Shown: positions 35,208-43,721 of the stretch, piece by piece
Position numbering within the stretch: the stretch's first letter is position 1
Layout: each line of letters begins with the position of its first letter
Assembly (NCBI GenBank): GCA_019419585.1
Contig: DXZQ01000003.1
Coordinates: 1-64,000 of the forward strand
Length of the DNA: 64,000 nucleotides
Reading direction: 5' to 3'
Source: Collinsella sp.
GTDB taxonomy: Bacteria > Actinomycetota > Coriobacteriia > Coriobacteriales > Coriobacteriaceae
Made by a program: the position numbers and the translations under genes
The notes under the pieces: model-generated
Seen by the model: only the letters and a program-made list of their open reading frames with translations
What the model was told of the DNA's origin: nothing
The model's database searches: none

Positions 35208-36008
35208 TTACGCCTGCTGCTCGACAGCAGCGGCCTCGGCCTGGGTGCGCTGCTCGGCTGCCTCGCGCTCGAAGGTTTCAAAGCCGTTCTTGTCGATCCA
35301 GGGGATGAGCGAGGCGTCGTCCTCGCGCACGATGTGGCCCTTTACCATCACGTGAACGCGGTCGACATCAAGGTGCTCCAGGATGCGCGTGTTGTGCGTG
35401 ATGATGAGCATGGAGCCGTCGCAGCTCTTGCGGTAGGCGTCCATGCCGTGGCTGACGGTGGACAGGGCGTCGACGTCCAGGCCCGAGTCGGTCTCGTCCA
35501 GGATGGCGAGCTTGGGCTGCAGCAGCAGAAGCTGGAGCATTTCTACCTTCTTCTTCTCGCCGCCCGAGAAGCCCACGCCCAGCTCGCGGTTGAGGTAGGC
35601 GGTATCCATGTTGAGCTCGGCCGCGAGCTCTTTGACGCGACGGCGGAACTCCTTGCCCTTCATCTCCAGACCGGGGCGGCCGGCGATGCTGGCGCGCAAA
35701 AAGCTCGACAGCGGCACGCCCGGGATCTCGACCGGGGCCTGGAAGCTCAGGAACAGGCCGGCACGCGAGCGCTTGTCGGTGGTGAGCTCGGTGATGTCCT
35801 GGCCGTCAAAGACAATACGGCCGTCGTTGACGGTGTAGACGGGGTCGCCCATGACCAGGTGGCCAAGGGTGGACTTGCCGGCGCCGTTGGGTCCCATCAG
35901 CACGTGGGTCTCGCCGGCGGCGACGTTGAGGTTGACGTTGTGGAGGATGGTCTTCTCGTCCACGGAGGCGGTCAGACCTTCGATGGAAAGCAGCGGATTT
36001 GCGCTCAT
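35208..36008 (-). CDS. sufC: Fe-S assembly ATPase SufC
   Basis: A 266-aa ABC-type ATPase that drives the SufBCD complex. Walker A is MGPNGAGKSTL, the Q-loop lies in LFLSFQAPVEIPG, the signature is GFSGGEKKKVE and Walker B plus glutamate is LAILDETDSGLDVD. ATG at 36008 is preferred, with GAGAGGGACAGC before it; an ATG at 36038 lacks a ribosome site. It is the first gene of the operon sufCBDSU, divergent from the Rrf2 regulator. Confidence 0.95.
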   Translation of the reverse strand: MSANPLLSIEGLTASVDEKTILHNVNLNVAAGETHVLMGPNGAGKSTLGHLVMGDPVYTVNDGRIVFDGQDITELTTDKRSRAGLFLSFQAPVEIPGVPLSSFLRASIAGRPGLEMKGKEFRRRVKELAAELNMDTAYLNRELGVGFSGGEKKKVEMLQLLLLQPKLAILDETDSGLDVDALSTVSHGMDAYRKSCDGSMLIITHNTRILEHLDVDRVHVMVKGHIVREDDASLIPWIDKNGFETFEREAAEQRTQAEAAAVEQQA

Positions 36009-36092
36009 GCTGTCCCTCTCTGTATATGGTGTACTCATAGGTGTACTAAACCCTAGGAATCTTCTCGGAATAAAGTTACTATGGGTTCGGCG

Positions 36093-36116
36093 TTAGTCAA
36101 GGGAAAACCCGACTAA
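36093..36116. promoter_or_regulatory. Inverted repeat in the suf promoter region
   Basis: TTAGTC-N12-GACTAA between sufC and the Rrf2 gene. On the minus strand the inner arm forms TTGACT, a candidate -35 box of the suf operon. It is therefore a possible binding site for the divergent Rrf2 regulator. Confidence 0.5.
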
Positions 36117-36137
36117 TCCACTCGACTTTTCAAATTC

Positions 36138-36168
36138 TGGGACAAAATAACCTGTTGTGTTTGTCCCA
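36138..36168. repeat. 31-bp palindrome TGGGACAAA...TTTGTCCCA, copy 2
   Basis: Located 65 bases before the Rrf2 start, 44 bases centre to centre from copy 3. Confidence 0.85.
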
Positions 36169-36181
36169 CTTACTTTAAATT

Positions 36182-36212
36182 TGGGACAAACAAACCTGGT
36201 TATGTTGTCCCA
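36182..36212. repeat. 31-bp palindrome TGGGACAAA...TTGTCCCA, copy 3
   Basis: Ends 20 bases before the Rrf2 ATG. Could be an operator pair with copy 2, or a pair of mobile REP units. Confidence 0.85.
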
Positions 36213-36232
36213 GATGCGATGGGAGGGTAGGT

Positions 36233-36664
36233 ATGCTCATTTCTTCCAAGGGCCGCTATGCCCTCCGGTTAATGATCTATATCGCGGCGCTGGGCGACGC
36301 CGAGGGCAAGATTGCCTTGCGCGAGGTTGCCGACCGCGAGCATATCTCGCAAAAGTATCTGGAGCAGCTGGTTCGTCCGCTTATGAAGGCGGGCCTGCTT
36401 AAGAGCGTGCGCGGCAAGGGCGGCGGCTACATGATGGCCAAGGACCCGGCCGAGGTGCGTGCCGGCGACATCCTGCGTGCCGTCGAGGGCAGCACGGCTC
36501 CGGTGGCGTGCGACGGCATCGACAACAGCTGTACCCGCAGCGATTTGTGCTCGACCGTCAAGTTCTGGCGCGGTCTGGACGAGGTCATCGAGAACTATGT
36601 CGACGGTGTAACGCTGGCTGACTTGGCCGCCGTCCCCGAAATCAACTTCGATATTAAGCTGTAG
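36233..36664 (+). CDS. Rrf2-family regulator (IscR/SufR-like)
   Basis: A 143-aa winged-helix protein. The N-terminus MLISSKGRYALRLMIYIA and the helix REVADREHISQKYLEQLV are typical of Rrf2 proteins. Three cysteines near residues 93, 101 and 107 (ACDGIDNSCTRSDLCST) match the [2Fe-2S] ligand pattern of IscR-type sensors. With the divergent suf operon it very likely adjusts Fe-S assembly to cluster demand. ATG at 36233 follows GGGAGGGTAGGT. The MNT/HEPN genes follow closely on the same strand. Confidence 0.9.
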   Translation: MLISSKGRYALRLMIYIAALGDAEGKIALREVADREHISQKYLEQLVRPLMKAGLLKSVRGKGGGYMMAKDPAEVRAGDILRAVEGSTAPVACDGIDNSCTRSDLCSTVKFWRGLDEVIENYVDGVTLADLAAVPEINFDIKL

Positions 36665-36672
36665 GGGTGCAA

Positions 36673-36960
36673 ATGGCATCTCTCGACAAGGTGTACAAGC
36701 AAATCGAAGTTTTTGCTCGGGAATGTGACGCCGAGAAGGTTGTGCTGTTTGGTTCCCGCGCTCGAGGTGACAATTTGCCTAAGAGCGATATTGACATCGC
36801 CGTAGCAGGTTGCCGGGATTTCGGCCGTTTCTCATATTTGATCGAGGAGCGTCTTGATACTCTTTTGGATGTAGATGTCGTCAATCTCGACGAGTCCTTA
36901 TCGCAGCAATTGCTCGATGAAATTGCCAGGGATGGTGTGATTCTGTATGAAAAAATATGA
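36673..36960 (+). CDS. MNT-type minimal nucleotidyltransferase (antitoxin-like)
   Basis: A 95-aa nucleotidyltransferase with the polymerase-beta signature LFGSRARGDNLPKSDIDIAV. In MNT/HEPN pairs this protein adds nucleotides to the HEPN partner and neutralises it. ATG at 36673 is preferred because AGGGG lies five bases upstream; GTG at 36667 is an alternative. It overlaps the HEPN gene by 14 bases and starts 8 bases after the Rrf2 stop. Confidence 0.87.
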   Translation: MASLDKVYKQIEVFARECDAEKVVLFGSRARGDNLPKSDIDIAVAGCRDFGRFSYLIEERLDTLLDVDVVNLDESLSQQLLDEIARDGVILYEKI

Positions 36961-37366
36961 GAACTTTGCCAGCGCCTTGGTGAATCTTGAGGATGCGCCC
37001 AATCAGGATCTCAACAATGATTTTGTTCAGAGTGGATTGATTAATAAGTTCAATCTTCAATTTGAACTGAGCTGGAAGCTCCTTAAGCGTCTGCTCGAGT
37101 ATGAGGGCGCCACGCTTGCCGCGTCGGGGTCTCCTCGTGCCATCTTGAAGGAGTCCTACCGATTCTACGACTTTATTGATGAGGTGGCCTGGCTAGATAT
37201 GCTCAGAGATCGCAATACGAACGTCCATATCTATGACAACAAGCTCGCTCAAGATTTGATTCAGCGCATCTTGAACGTCTATATCCCTGCTTTCTGCCAG
37301 TTGAGGGACGGGTTGATGGAGCGTTACGGCGAGCTTCTGTTGGCGCCCGACGACCAGTTTGTTTAA
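36947..37366 (+). CDS. HEPN-domain partner of the nucleotidyltransferase (HI0074-like)
   Basis: A 139-aa all-helical protein of the nucleotidyltransferase substrate-binding/HEPN group. The FELSWKLLKRLLEYEG helix and the DMLRDRNTNVHIYD motif, which contains an R-x4-H element, are visible. In related pairs the HEPN protein is an RNase toxin; here the shorter motif fits the HI0074 type, for which toxicity is not certain. Translation is coupled to the upstream gene by overlap. Confidence 0.85.
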   Translation: MKKYENFASALVNLEDAPNQDLNNDFVQSGLINKFNLQFELSWKLLKRLLEYEGATLAASGSPRAILKESYRFYDFIDEVAWLDMLRDRNTNVHIYDNKLAQDLIQRILNVYIPAFCQLRDGLMERYGELLLAPDDQFV

Positions 37367-37512
37367 TTTCTTAAGATTTCGTAATTCCTTAAGATTTCGC
37401 GGAGGGTTGTTGCCGTTTACCGAGGGGTTGTTGTGTAACAACGGGCGAGCTGCAATACTTATTTTTATCTTTGCAAACTGAACTTTAACTACACCAATGC
37501 AGGGAGGATTTT

Positions 37513-39312
37513 ATGCAGCCCAAGCATTCCGCGATTGTCGCGGGCCTGACGCTGGCGCTTTCGTTTGGCGCCGTTTCCGCGCCGGCACCCGCCGCCGCCG
37601 AGGAGCCCACGCCGGGCGTTGCCTCGGATGCCACCGATATCGACAAAGGTCTCTACACCCAGCAGTCCTTCTCGGGCGTGCTGAGGTCGGTCCAGGGCGT
37701 TTCGTTTGTCAACGTGACTCCCGAGATGAAGTACTTTACCAAGTACGAGAGCCATGGCAACTATAACCAGGGCTTTTCGTATGGTGACGGCTACAACGCG
37801 CTGGGCTATTACCAGTTCGACCGTCGTTGGTCGCTCATTCCGTTTATGAAGCAGGTCTACAACTACAGCCCCGAAAAATACAGCATGCTCAAGGATGCGA
37901 TTGATCGCGGCAGCGAGATTTCCAACACGAGCAATGCCATGTGCGAGAACGGCCAGCTCACCGAGTTGGGCCATATCGCTCAGGATGCCTTCCAAGGTGC
38001 GTATAACACCGATCCTGTTGAGTTCTCAGCACTTCAAGATGCCTATGCGTACAACTCGTACTATGCGGTGACCGAGGCGTGGCTCAAGAGCGGCCTTGGT
38101 ATTGATATTTCGGGCCGCGCCGATTGCGTCAAAGGCATGGTGTGGAGCATTACCAACATGTGCGGCACTGGTGGCTGCAGGGACTTTTTCCGCTGGGCGA
38201 ATCTTTCCAACGATATGTCCGACCGCGAGTTTGTGACGGCGCTTTCCAACAGCGTGGTCAATAACGTGGCGACCAAGTATGCAAGCCAGCCCCAGTATCA
38301 TGAGGGCTGGAAGAATCGTTATAAGAATGAGCTGAAGGACTGCTTGGTTTATATCGCTGAGGACGAGGCTGCCGCTGCGACGCCTGTGCAGCCCGAGCCT
38401 ACGCCGGCGCCCTCGCCGACACCTGATTCGAATGACGGCTCGAGTGACGATGTCAACGATGACAGGATGGATGCGCCCTCGACCGATGCTGACGGTAATG
38501 GCTCTGCTGGTGGCGCTACCAACGACGGCTCTACTTCGAACGGCTCTGCTGCGGGCGATTCGTCTTCAAGCTCTGCCGGCAATACGGACAGCGACGTTTC
38601 TGGTTCGACCGGCGCTGGCACCTCTAATTCATCCACCGGCGCGAGCGATTCGTCCGTTGACACCGGCTCTAACAACGACTCCGGCTCTGACGCAACCCCT
38701 GATTCCGATGCTTCCAAGGACGACTTGAATAAGGCGCCGGACGCTCCCGTTGCTTCCCCGGACAAGAAGCCTTCTTTCTCCGTGCAGCTTGGTTCTACGC
38801 TGGGCTCTTCGCTGATGGCTGGCGTCAATAACGGCTCGACCCAGAACAAGGACAACTCTGATCAGGTTTCCACGGAAAAGACCGAGGCCGCAAAGGGCGA
38901 CCCCAAGGACAAGGCTTCCGAGAAGACCGAATCTGATAAGGGTTCTAGCTCTGAGGAGAAGGACGACAAGTCCACTCAGAAGAAGGACGAGGGTAAGAAG
39001 TCTGAATCTGAGGGGAAGGACAAAAACAAGGACAAGACCGAGGACGGAAAGCAGCAGGGCGAGGACAGCAGTAAGGGCAACACCGACAAACAGAACCAGG
39101 AGCAAAATGACTCCAAGACGGTGACCACTACAACCACCACTACAACGACTAAGACTTCGGGCGGTAATATGCCCAAGACGGGCGACCTTATCGTTATGGC
39201 GAGCCTTGCCAGCGCGAGCTTGGCCACACTGGGCGCTACGTCTATCGTAAGTGGTAAGCATAAGCTCGATCAGCAGAAGAAGGCTTCTGGGGAGGACGGC
39301 TCGGAGGAGTAG
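37513..39312 (+). CDS. Cell-wall-anchored lysozyme-like surface protein
   Basis: A 599-aa exported protein. Residues 1-29 form a signal peptide. Residues about 45-290 resemble a lysozyme-like or phage-type muralytic domain, with a possible catalytic Glu in KYESHGNYNQGF and the fold-typical YNALGYYQFD. A long Ser/Asp/Gly then Lys/Glu/Asp low-complexity stalk (about 300-560) and a threonine run follow. The C-terminus has a sorting signal variant MPKTGD, a hydrophobic span and a charged tail. It should be attached by sortase to peptidoglycan; no sortase gene is in the window. ATG at 37513 follows AGGGAGGATTTT. Confidence 0.78.
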   Translation: MQPKHSAIVAGLTLALSFGAVSAPAPAAAEEPTPGVASDATDIDKGLYTQQSFSGVLRSVQGVSFVNVTPEMKYFTKYESHGNYNQGFSYGDGYNALGYYQFDRRWSLIPFMKQVYNYSPEKYSMLKDAIDRGSEISNTSNAMCENGQLTELGHIAQDAFQGAYNTDPVEFSALQDAYAYNSYYAVTEAWLKSGLGIDISGRADCVKGMVWSITNMCGTGGCRDFFRWANLSNDMSDREFVTALSNSVVNNVATKYASQPQYHEGWKNRYKNELKDCLVYIAEDEAAAATPVQPEPTPAPSPTPDSNDGSSDDVNDDRMDAPSTDADGNGSAGGATNDGSTSNGSAAGDSSSSSAGNTDSDVSGSTGAGTSNSSTGASDSSVDTGSNNDSGSDATPDSDASKDDLNKAPDAPVASPDKKPSFSVQLGSTLGSSLMAGVNNGSTQNKDNSDQVSTEKTEAAKGDPKDKASEKTESDKGSSSEEKDDKSTQKKDEGKKSESEGKDKNKDKTEDGKQQGEDSSKGNTDKQNQEQNDSKTVTTTTTTTTTKTSGGNMPKTGDLIVMASLASASLATLGATSIVSGKHKLDQQKKASGEDGSEE

Positions 39313-39344
39313 CCTCTTGGTTGCTAGATAACTAAAGAGTTGGG

Positions 39345-39379
39345 ACGGGGTCCGGTGCGAATGCGTCGGGCCCCGTTTT
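39345..39379 (+). terminator. Terminator after the surface protein gene
   Basis: ACGGGGTCCG / CGGGCCCCGT hairpin with TTTTGTTGT. Confidence 0.82.
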
Positions 39380-39514
39380 GTTGTGCAACGATTAGTTGTG
39401 CCCCCTCACACCTCTTGTTGCTACCGTTGCCCGATATGTTTGCGCGGCGTCATCGGTACATGCGATGCGGTCATTACAATTGGCATCGTGCTGCGATTTA
39501 GGGGGAACGTTTTG

Positions 39515-41311
39515 GTGTCTGAACAGGCAAATGTTGATTGTGCTGCTGGCTTTGGCGTGCGCTTGATCGGCTGTGCCGACGATGCGGTTTTGCCCATTGG
39601 CATGCACGACTATGCGGAGGCCCTTGGTTGCTGCATGCTGGTTGACAAGACCATGTTTATTGCTGATGTGTTGGACTGCGACGCGTCCGTTGTGGTGTGC
39701 TGTCGACCCGAGGGTTTTGGCAAGAGCATGAACTTGTCGATGCTCAGGGCTTTTCTGGAGCGTCCGGCGGTCGGTCGCGCCGGTCGGATCTCGTTTGCCG
39801 ATGCTCAGATTTGGGATGCGAACGGCGGGCGCTATCGGGATGAGTATGCTTGCTATCCGGTGATATCGCTGGACTTTTCTGGCGCTGCGAGGTGTGGCCC
39901 CGCTGTTGCCGGCGTCGTGCGCGATGCCCTTTCGGGCGAGTGCGCTCGCTTGTTGGCGCTCTTGGAGGCTCCGGATTTAGCTCGAGATAAGGTGCGTCAC
40001 ATCGAACGTGTCGCGCGTGGCGTGGCGAGCGCGGACGAGGTTGACTCGGTGCTCGGTGTGCTCATAGAGCTGCTGGAGATTGCCTGCGATGAGCAGGTTG
40101 TATTGCTCGTTGATGGGTACGATGCGGCGTGGTCTCGCCGTGCGAGCGCGAGGGACGCTTCCGACGCCGATCCGGCAGAACTACTTGACCGTGTGCTGTT
40201 CGACGCCATTGCCACTGCGCGTGATTCGTTGCTGCTGACGTGTCTGATGGGGGAGCGTCCCAGTCCTGCCGAAGTGGCGCTTTCTTCGCGCGGCTGCTCG
40301 TATTGTCTGACGACGCCGCTGTCGGCGTGGTGTGACCGATGTTTCGGTTTTTCGGATGCCGAGGTCGAGGCTCTATTGAATCATGCTGGGCGCGAGGAAT
40401 ACCTGGATGATGCGCGTGAATGGCTCGAGGGGTATCGGTTTGGCAGGGCCTATTGCTCGAGTCCAGAGCGTGTGATCGGTTTTCTGGGCCGAGGCTGCAC
40501 GGCTCCTGTGCGTGCCGATCTGTATGGATATGCCGATTGCCTGAGTAGGGTAGTTGCCGGGTGGAATCTCGACCGCCTTTCGGTCTTGTTTGATTTGCTC
40601 GAGGCCCATGGGTGCGCTGAGGTCCCGCTTTGTTTGGGCACTGCAGAGCCAGATGTCTCGCCTGACGATGGCATGTGGACAGCGCTGTATCTGTCCGGTT
40701 TTCTCACGACGGATATGACTGAGGAGCCAGAGCATGGCGATCGCCTCCGTGCTTTGCGATTGCCCAATAACGAGCTTCGTCAGGCCTTGCGTCTAGTGAT
40801 TATTGAGTGGTTTGAGTGTGCCGCAGAAGACATTCGAGACGTCGATGCGTTTCGCGACGGGCTGTGCCATGGGAACGAGGATACCGTGAGGCGGGCGCTA
40901 AGCCGCATCTTGGGAGATGCGGGAATCGGTGCGACCGACCCAGATACGCCGCTGCCATATCATCTGCTCTTGCAGGGGCTCTGCTTTGGCTTGCCGGGCT
41001 ATGCCAATCCTGCTTCGAGGCGAAAGTGTGGCGCGGGTCGCTGGGACATCCAGGTTTTTCCTACGGGCGCTGTGTTCGACGTAGCTGACACGATCGGCAT
41101 GCTGGACGAGCGCCCGCTTATAACGATCAATATGATGTATGACCCCGATGTGGATGCGCTGGGGTTGGAATTGCTGGCCGTGCAGTCGCTACTCGACATA
41201 GAGCGCGACGGCATCGACGAAATTCGTGTACCACGCCCCGGCGTTGGCCGCATGCGCTGGGGGTTCGGTTTTGATGGGCAGCATGTGGCTACGGTGTGCC
41301 AACGGCTTTAA
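39515..41311 (+). CDS. AAA-ATPase-like/PD-(D/E)XK superfamily protein (DUF1703 type), diverged
   Basis: A 598-aa protein with the layout of AAA-ATPase-like (PF09820) plus C-terminal DUF1703 proteins, common in gut bacteria as variable paralogue families of unknown role. The N-terminal LVDKTMFIADVL and the P-loop-like CRPEGFGKSMNLSML are seen, with Glu-Gly replacing the usual Arg residues. The C-terminal PYHLLLQGLCFGL ... GAGRWDIQVFP block matches the nuclease-like part, but the expected E-x-K strand reads ITINMMYD, so nuclease activity is probably lost. GTG at 39515 with GGGGGAACG upstream is chosen over starts further up. Confidence 0.72.
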   Translation: MSEQANVDCAAGFGVRLIGCADDAVLPIGMHDYAEALGCCMLVDKTMFIADVLDCDASVVVCCRPEGFGKSMNLSMLRAFLERPAVGRAGRISFADAQIWDANGGRYRDEYACYPVISLDFSGAARCGPAVAGVVRDALSGECARLLALLEAPDLARDKVRHIERVARGVASADEVDSVLGVLIELLEIACDEQVVLLVDGYDAAWSRRASARDASDADPAELLDRVLFDAIATARDSLLLTCLMGERPSPAEVALSSRGCSYCLTTPLSAWCDRCFGFSDAEVEALLNHAGREEYLDDAREWLEGYRFGRAYCSSPERVIGFLGRGCTAPVRADLYGYADCLSRVVAGWNLDRLSVLFDLLEAHGCAEVPLCLGTAEPDVSPDDGMWTALYLSGFLTTDMTEEPEHGDRLRALRLPNNELRQALRLVIIEWFECAAEDIRDVDAFRDGLCHGNEDTVRRALSRILGDAGIGATDPDTPLPYHLLLQGLCFGLPGYANPASRRKCGAGRWDIQVFPTGAVFDVADTIGMLDERPLITINMMYDPDVDALGLELLAVQSLLDIERDGIDEIRVPRPGVGRMRWGFGFDGQHVATVCQRL

Positions 41312-41335
41312 GCGCCGAGGTGTTTCCGGCTTCCG

Positions 41336-42355
41336 TTACTCGGTGTCCTTCATGGGCGGCATGGGCTTCCAGTTGGGATCCTTGATGATCTTGCGGGCGT
41401 CCTTCATGCCGCGCCGCAGCGCCGGAATGCCGGTCTTAAAGCACTTATCGACCGCAGCCAGGCGAATGAATTCCTTGCAGAAGGTCGCGGCATTGCCCAG
41501 GCGGAACAGCATGGGGTGGTAGTCACCGTAGATCTGCATATAGCGAGCGAGGAAGCCTCGGTTGCGCATGATGTAGTAACGGTTGGTGTCGCTCGTAGAG
41601 TTGAGCTGGCGCTTGCCGGCGATATCCCAGTTAGAGACGGCGCGGGCGCGCTTGAGAACCACGTCGGCCACAACGGCGGCGGAGAAGTGTTGGCTGGCTA
41701 CGTAGCCGTAGCAGGCATCGTCGCCGTAGATGAAGAATCGCGCATCGGGCAGGCCGATCTTGTCGACCACGCGGCGCGAGAACATGCCGCCCTCAAAGCA
41801 TAGCTGGTTCATGGCGCGGTAGCCCTCGGGTCCCAGGTCCCACTTGGCGATGGGGTTAGGGATGCCGAGCGAAAGGATGAGCTGGTACTGCCAAAAGAAA
41901 GCGCCGCCATCAAAGTCCAGGCGCGAACCCTGGATAACATCGTAGCGGTCGGTCCACTTGGCCAAGCGTTCGATGCCTTCGGGGATGACGAGCACGTCGT
42001 CGTCCATCACCCAGAACCACTGGGCGCCCAGGTCGTAGGCGCATTTGGTGCCGGCGGAGAAGCCACCTGCACCGCCGCCGTTTTCGAGCTGTGGTGCGTA
42101 GATGACGCGGTCGGTGCCGCCCTGCGCGTCGGGCTGCTCGGTGTCGATGCCCCACAGGTTGGCCAGGCGCTCGTTAAATGCGGCGCACATGGCCTCGGTC
42201 TCGCGCGAATTTTCGTTATCGACAATCACGATGCGCCAGGGCGCGGCAGTGAGCTTGGTCATAGAGTCGAACAGGTTGGCCAGGAGTTCCTGGCGCTTAT
42301 AGGTGACGACAACGATGGCGAGCTTGTCGATGGGGGCGGGAAGGGTTGAAGGCAT
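41336..42355 (-). CDS. Family 2 glycosyltransferase (GlfT2/WbbL-like)
   Basis: A 339-aa GT-A glycosyltransferase. It opens with LAIVVVTYKRQELLANLFDS, has the DXD-type metal motif WVMDDDVLVIPEG and the downstream FIYGDDACYGYV motif common to galactofuranosyl/rhamnosyl transferases. The substrate is inferred to be a lipid-linked wall or capsule glycan. ATG at 42355 follows AAAGGATATATTGCCCC. It is convergent with the ATPase gene and divergent from the next transferase. Confidence 0.87.
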   Translation of the reverse strand: MPSTLPAPIDKLAIVVVTYKRQELLANLFDSMTKLTAAPWRIVIVDNENSRETEAMCAAFNERLANLWGIDTEQPDAQGGTDRVIYAPQLENGGGAGGFSAGTKCAYDLGAQWFWVMDDDVLVIPEGIERLAKWTDRYDVIQGSRLDFDGGAFFWQYQLILSLGIPNPIAKWDLGPEGYRAMNQLCFEGGMFSRRVVDKIGLPDARFFIYGDDACYGYVASQHFSAAVVADVVLKRARAVSNWDIAGKRQLNSTSDTNRYYIMRNRGFLARYMQIYGDYHPMLFRLGNAATFCKEFIRLAAVDKCFKTGIPALRRGMKDARKIIKDPNWKPMPPMKDTE

Positions 42356-42611
42356 GGGGCAATATATCCTTTCACGCGCGGCGGGCGAGCGCTGCACGGA
42401 AGCTATCGAATACGTCCTTGGGACTGTCCTATTGTAAAGGCTCGGCGCACCTTGGCGGCAAGCTTTGAATAAAACGCAGGAACCTGCCATGGGCCCGCCG
42501 CATGATGTGGGGCTGCTTTGCCCGCAAGAGGCTCCATAGATTATATTAACGCCCGCTGGCGCGCTGACCCTTTGATACCATGAAACGACAGGTATTTCCT
42601 AAGGAGCACAT

Positions 42612-43715
42612 TTGTCTACTAACGCCTCTGGCAGCCCTGTTCTGTCGCTACTTATTCCCATTTACAATGTTCAGCGCTACCTGCGCGAGTGTCTCGATTC
42701 CGCCATGGCGCAGACGCTCAAGGATATTGAGATCATCTGCATTAACGACGGGTCGACCGACAACTCGCCGGCGATTATCCGCGAGTATATGGAGCGCGAT
42801 GGGCGCGTCAAGATGATCGACAAGGTCAACAGCGGCTACGGCGACTCAATGAACCACGGTCTGGAGATGGCGCGTGGCAAGTACGTTGGCATCTTGGAGT
42901 CCGATGACTTTATGGCGCCCGACGCACTCGAAAAGCTTGTCTCGGCCGCCGATAGCAATAATGCCGACTTTGCGAAGGCTAACTTTGATTTCTACTGGTC
43001 TAAGCCCGAGGAGCGCCGTTCGCTGCACGAGATGTTTAAGGCCAAGGACTGCGGCAAGCCGGTGCACCCGAGCGATACGACTCAGTTCTTTAAGCAAAAG
43101 CCGTCGATTTGGTCGGCCGTGTATCGTCGCGATTTTCTTGAGCGCAACGGCATTACGTTCCTGCCGACTCCGGGGGCATCCTTTCAGGACACGTCATTCG
43201 CCTTTAAGGTGATCGCGTGCGCCGATAAGGCTGTTTACCTGCATGATGCCGTGTTGTCTTATCGCCAGGACAACGAGAATTCCTCGGTCAATTCTTCGGC
43301 TAAGGTCTTTTGCGTCAATTCCGAGTATGCCGAGATTGAGCGTTGGATTCGAGAGGATTATGCCCGAGACCACGCAAGCGGCGATGTCGCGCGCATGCTC
43401 AAGTTCAATCAACTCATTAAGTACGATTCGTACATGTGGAACTACGTGCGCCTGGCGCCTAAGTTCTATAAGGAGTTCCTGGTTCAGATGGCCAAGGAGT
43501 TCCAAACGGCCTTGGACGTCGGGGACTTTTCGCTTGACGACCTCAAGCCGTGGAAGCGCGCAAATCTCGCTGCCATCCTCAAAGATCCTGAGGGCTGGGT
43601 TGACGAGCATCCGAGTTTTGCGACGGATGGTGCCTTGGGGCGTGCTAAGTATTACGCCTCGGTTGGAGGCCCAGGCGTGGTCGCCGCCTTCCTCATCGAA
43701 TCGCTGAGGGGGTAG
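42612..43715 (+). CDS. Family 2 glycosyltransferase, paralogue A
   Basis: A 367-aa GT2 enzyme. The core SLLIPIYNVQRYLRECLDS, CINDGSTDNSP and the acidic ILESDDFMAP motif are all intact. The C-terminal third, with WSAVYRRDFLERN and SYRQDNENSSVNS, is shared with the gene at 44837, showing a duplication. The start codon is TTG at 42612, placed 7 bases after AAGGAGC. First gene of a four-gene glycosyltransferase operon. Confidence 0.88.
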   Translation: MSTNASGSPVLSLLIPIYNVQRYLRECLDSAMAQTLKDIEIICINDGSTDNSPAIIREYMERDGRVKMIDKVNSGYGDSMNHGLEMARGKYVGILESDDFMAPDALEKLVSAADSNNADFAKANFDFYWSKPEERRSLHEMFKAKDCGKPVHPSDTTQFFKQKPSIWSAVYRRDFLERNGITFLPTPGASFQDTSFAFKVIACADKAVYLHDAVLSYRQDNENSSVNSSAKVFCVNSEYAEIERWIREDYARDHASGDVARMLKFNQLIKYDSYMWNYVRLAPKFYKEFLVQMAKEFQTALDVGDFSLDDLKPWKRANLAAILKDPEGWVDEHPSFATDGALGRAKYYASVGGPGVVAAFLIESLRG

Positions 43716-43721
43716 GTCGGC

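Noticed and set aside
33972..36056. 694-codon plus-strand frame
   Set aside because: Antisense to sufB and sufC, which have clear motifs; no ribosome site or family features.
39118..39155. ACN-rich run as a possible CRISPR or tandem repeat locus
   Set aside because: It is a threonine run within the surface protein stalk; no spaced direct repeats exist there or elsewhere in the window.
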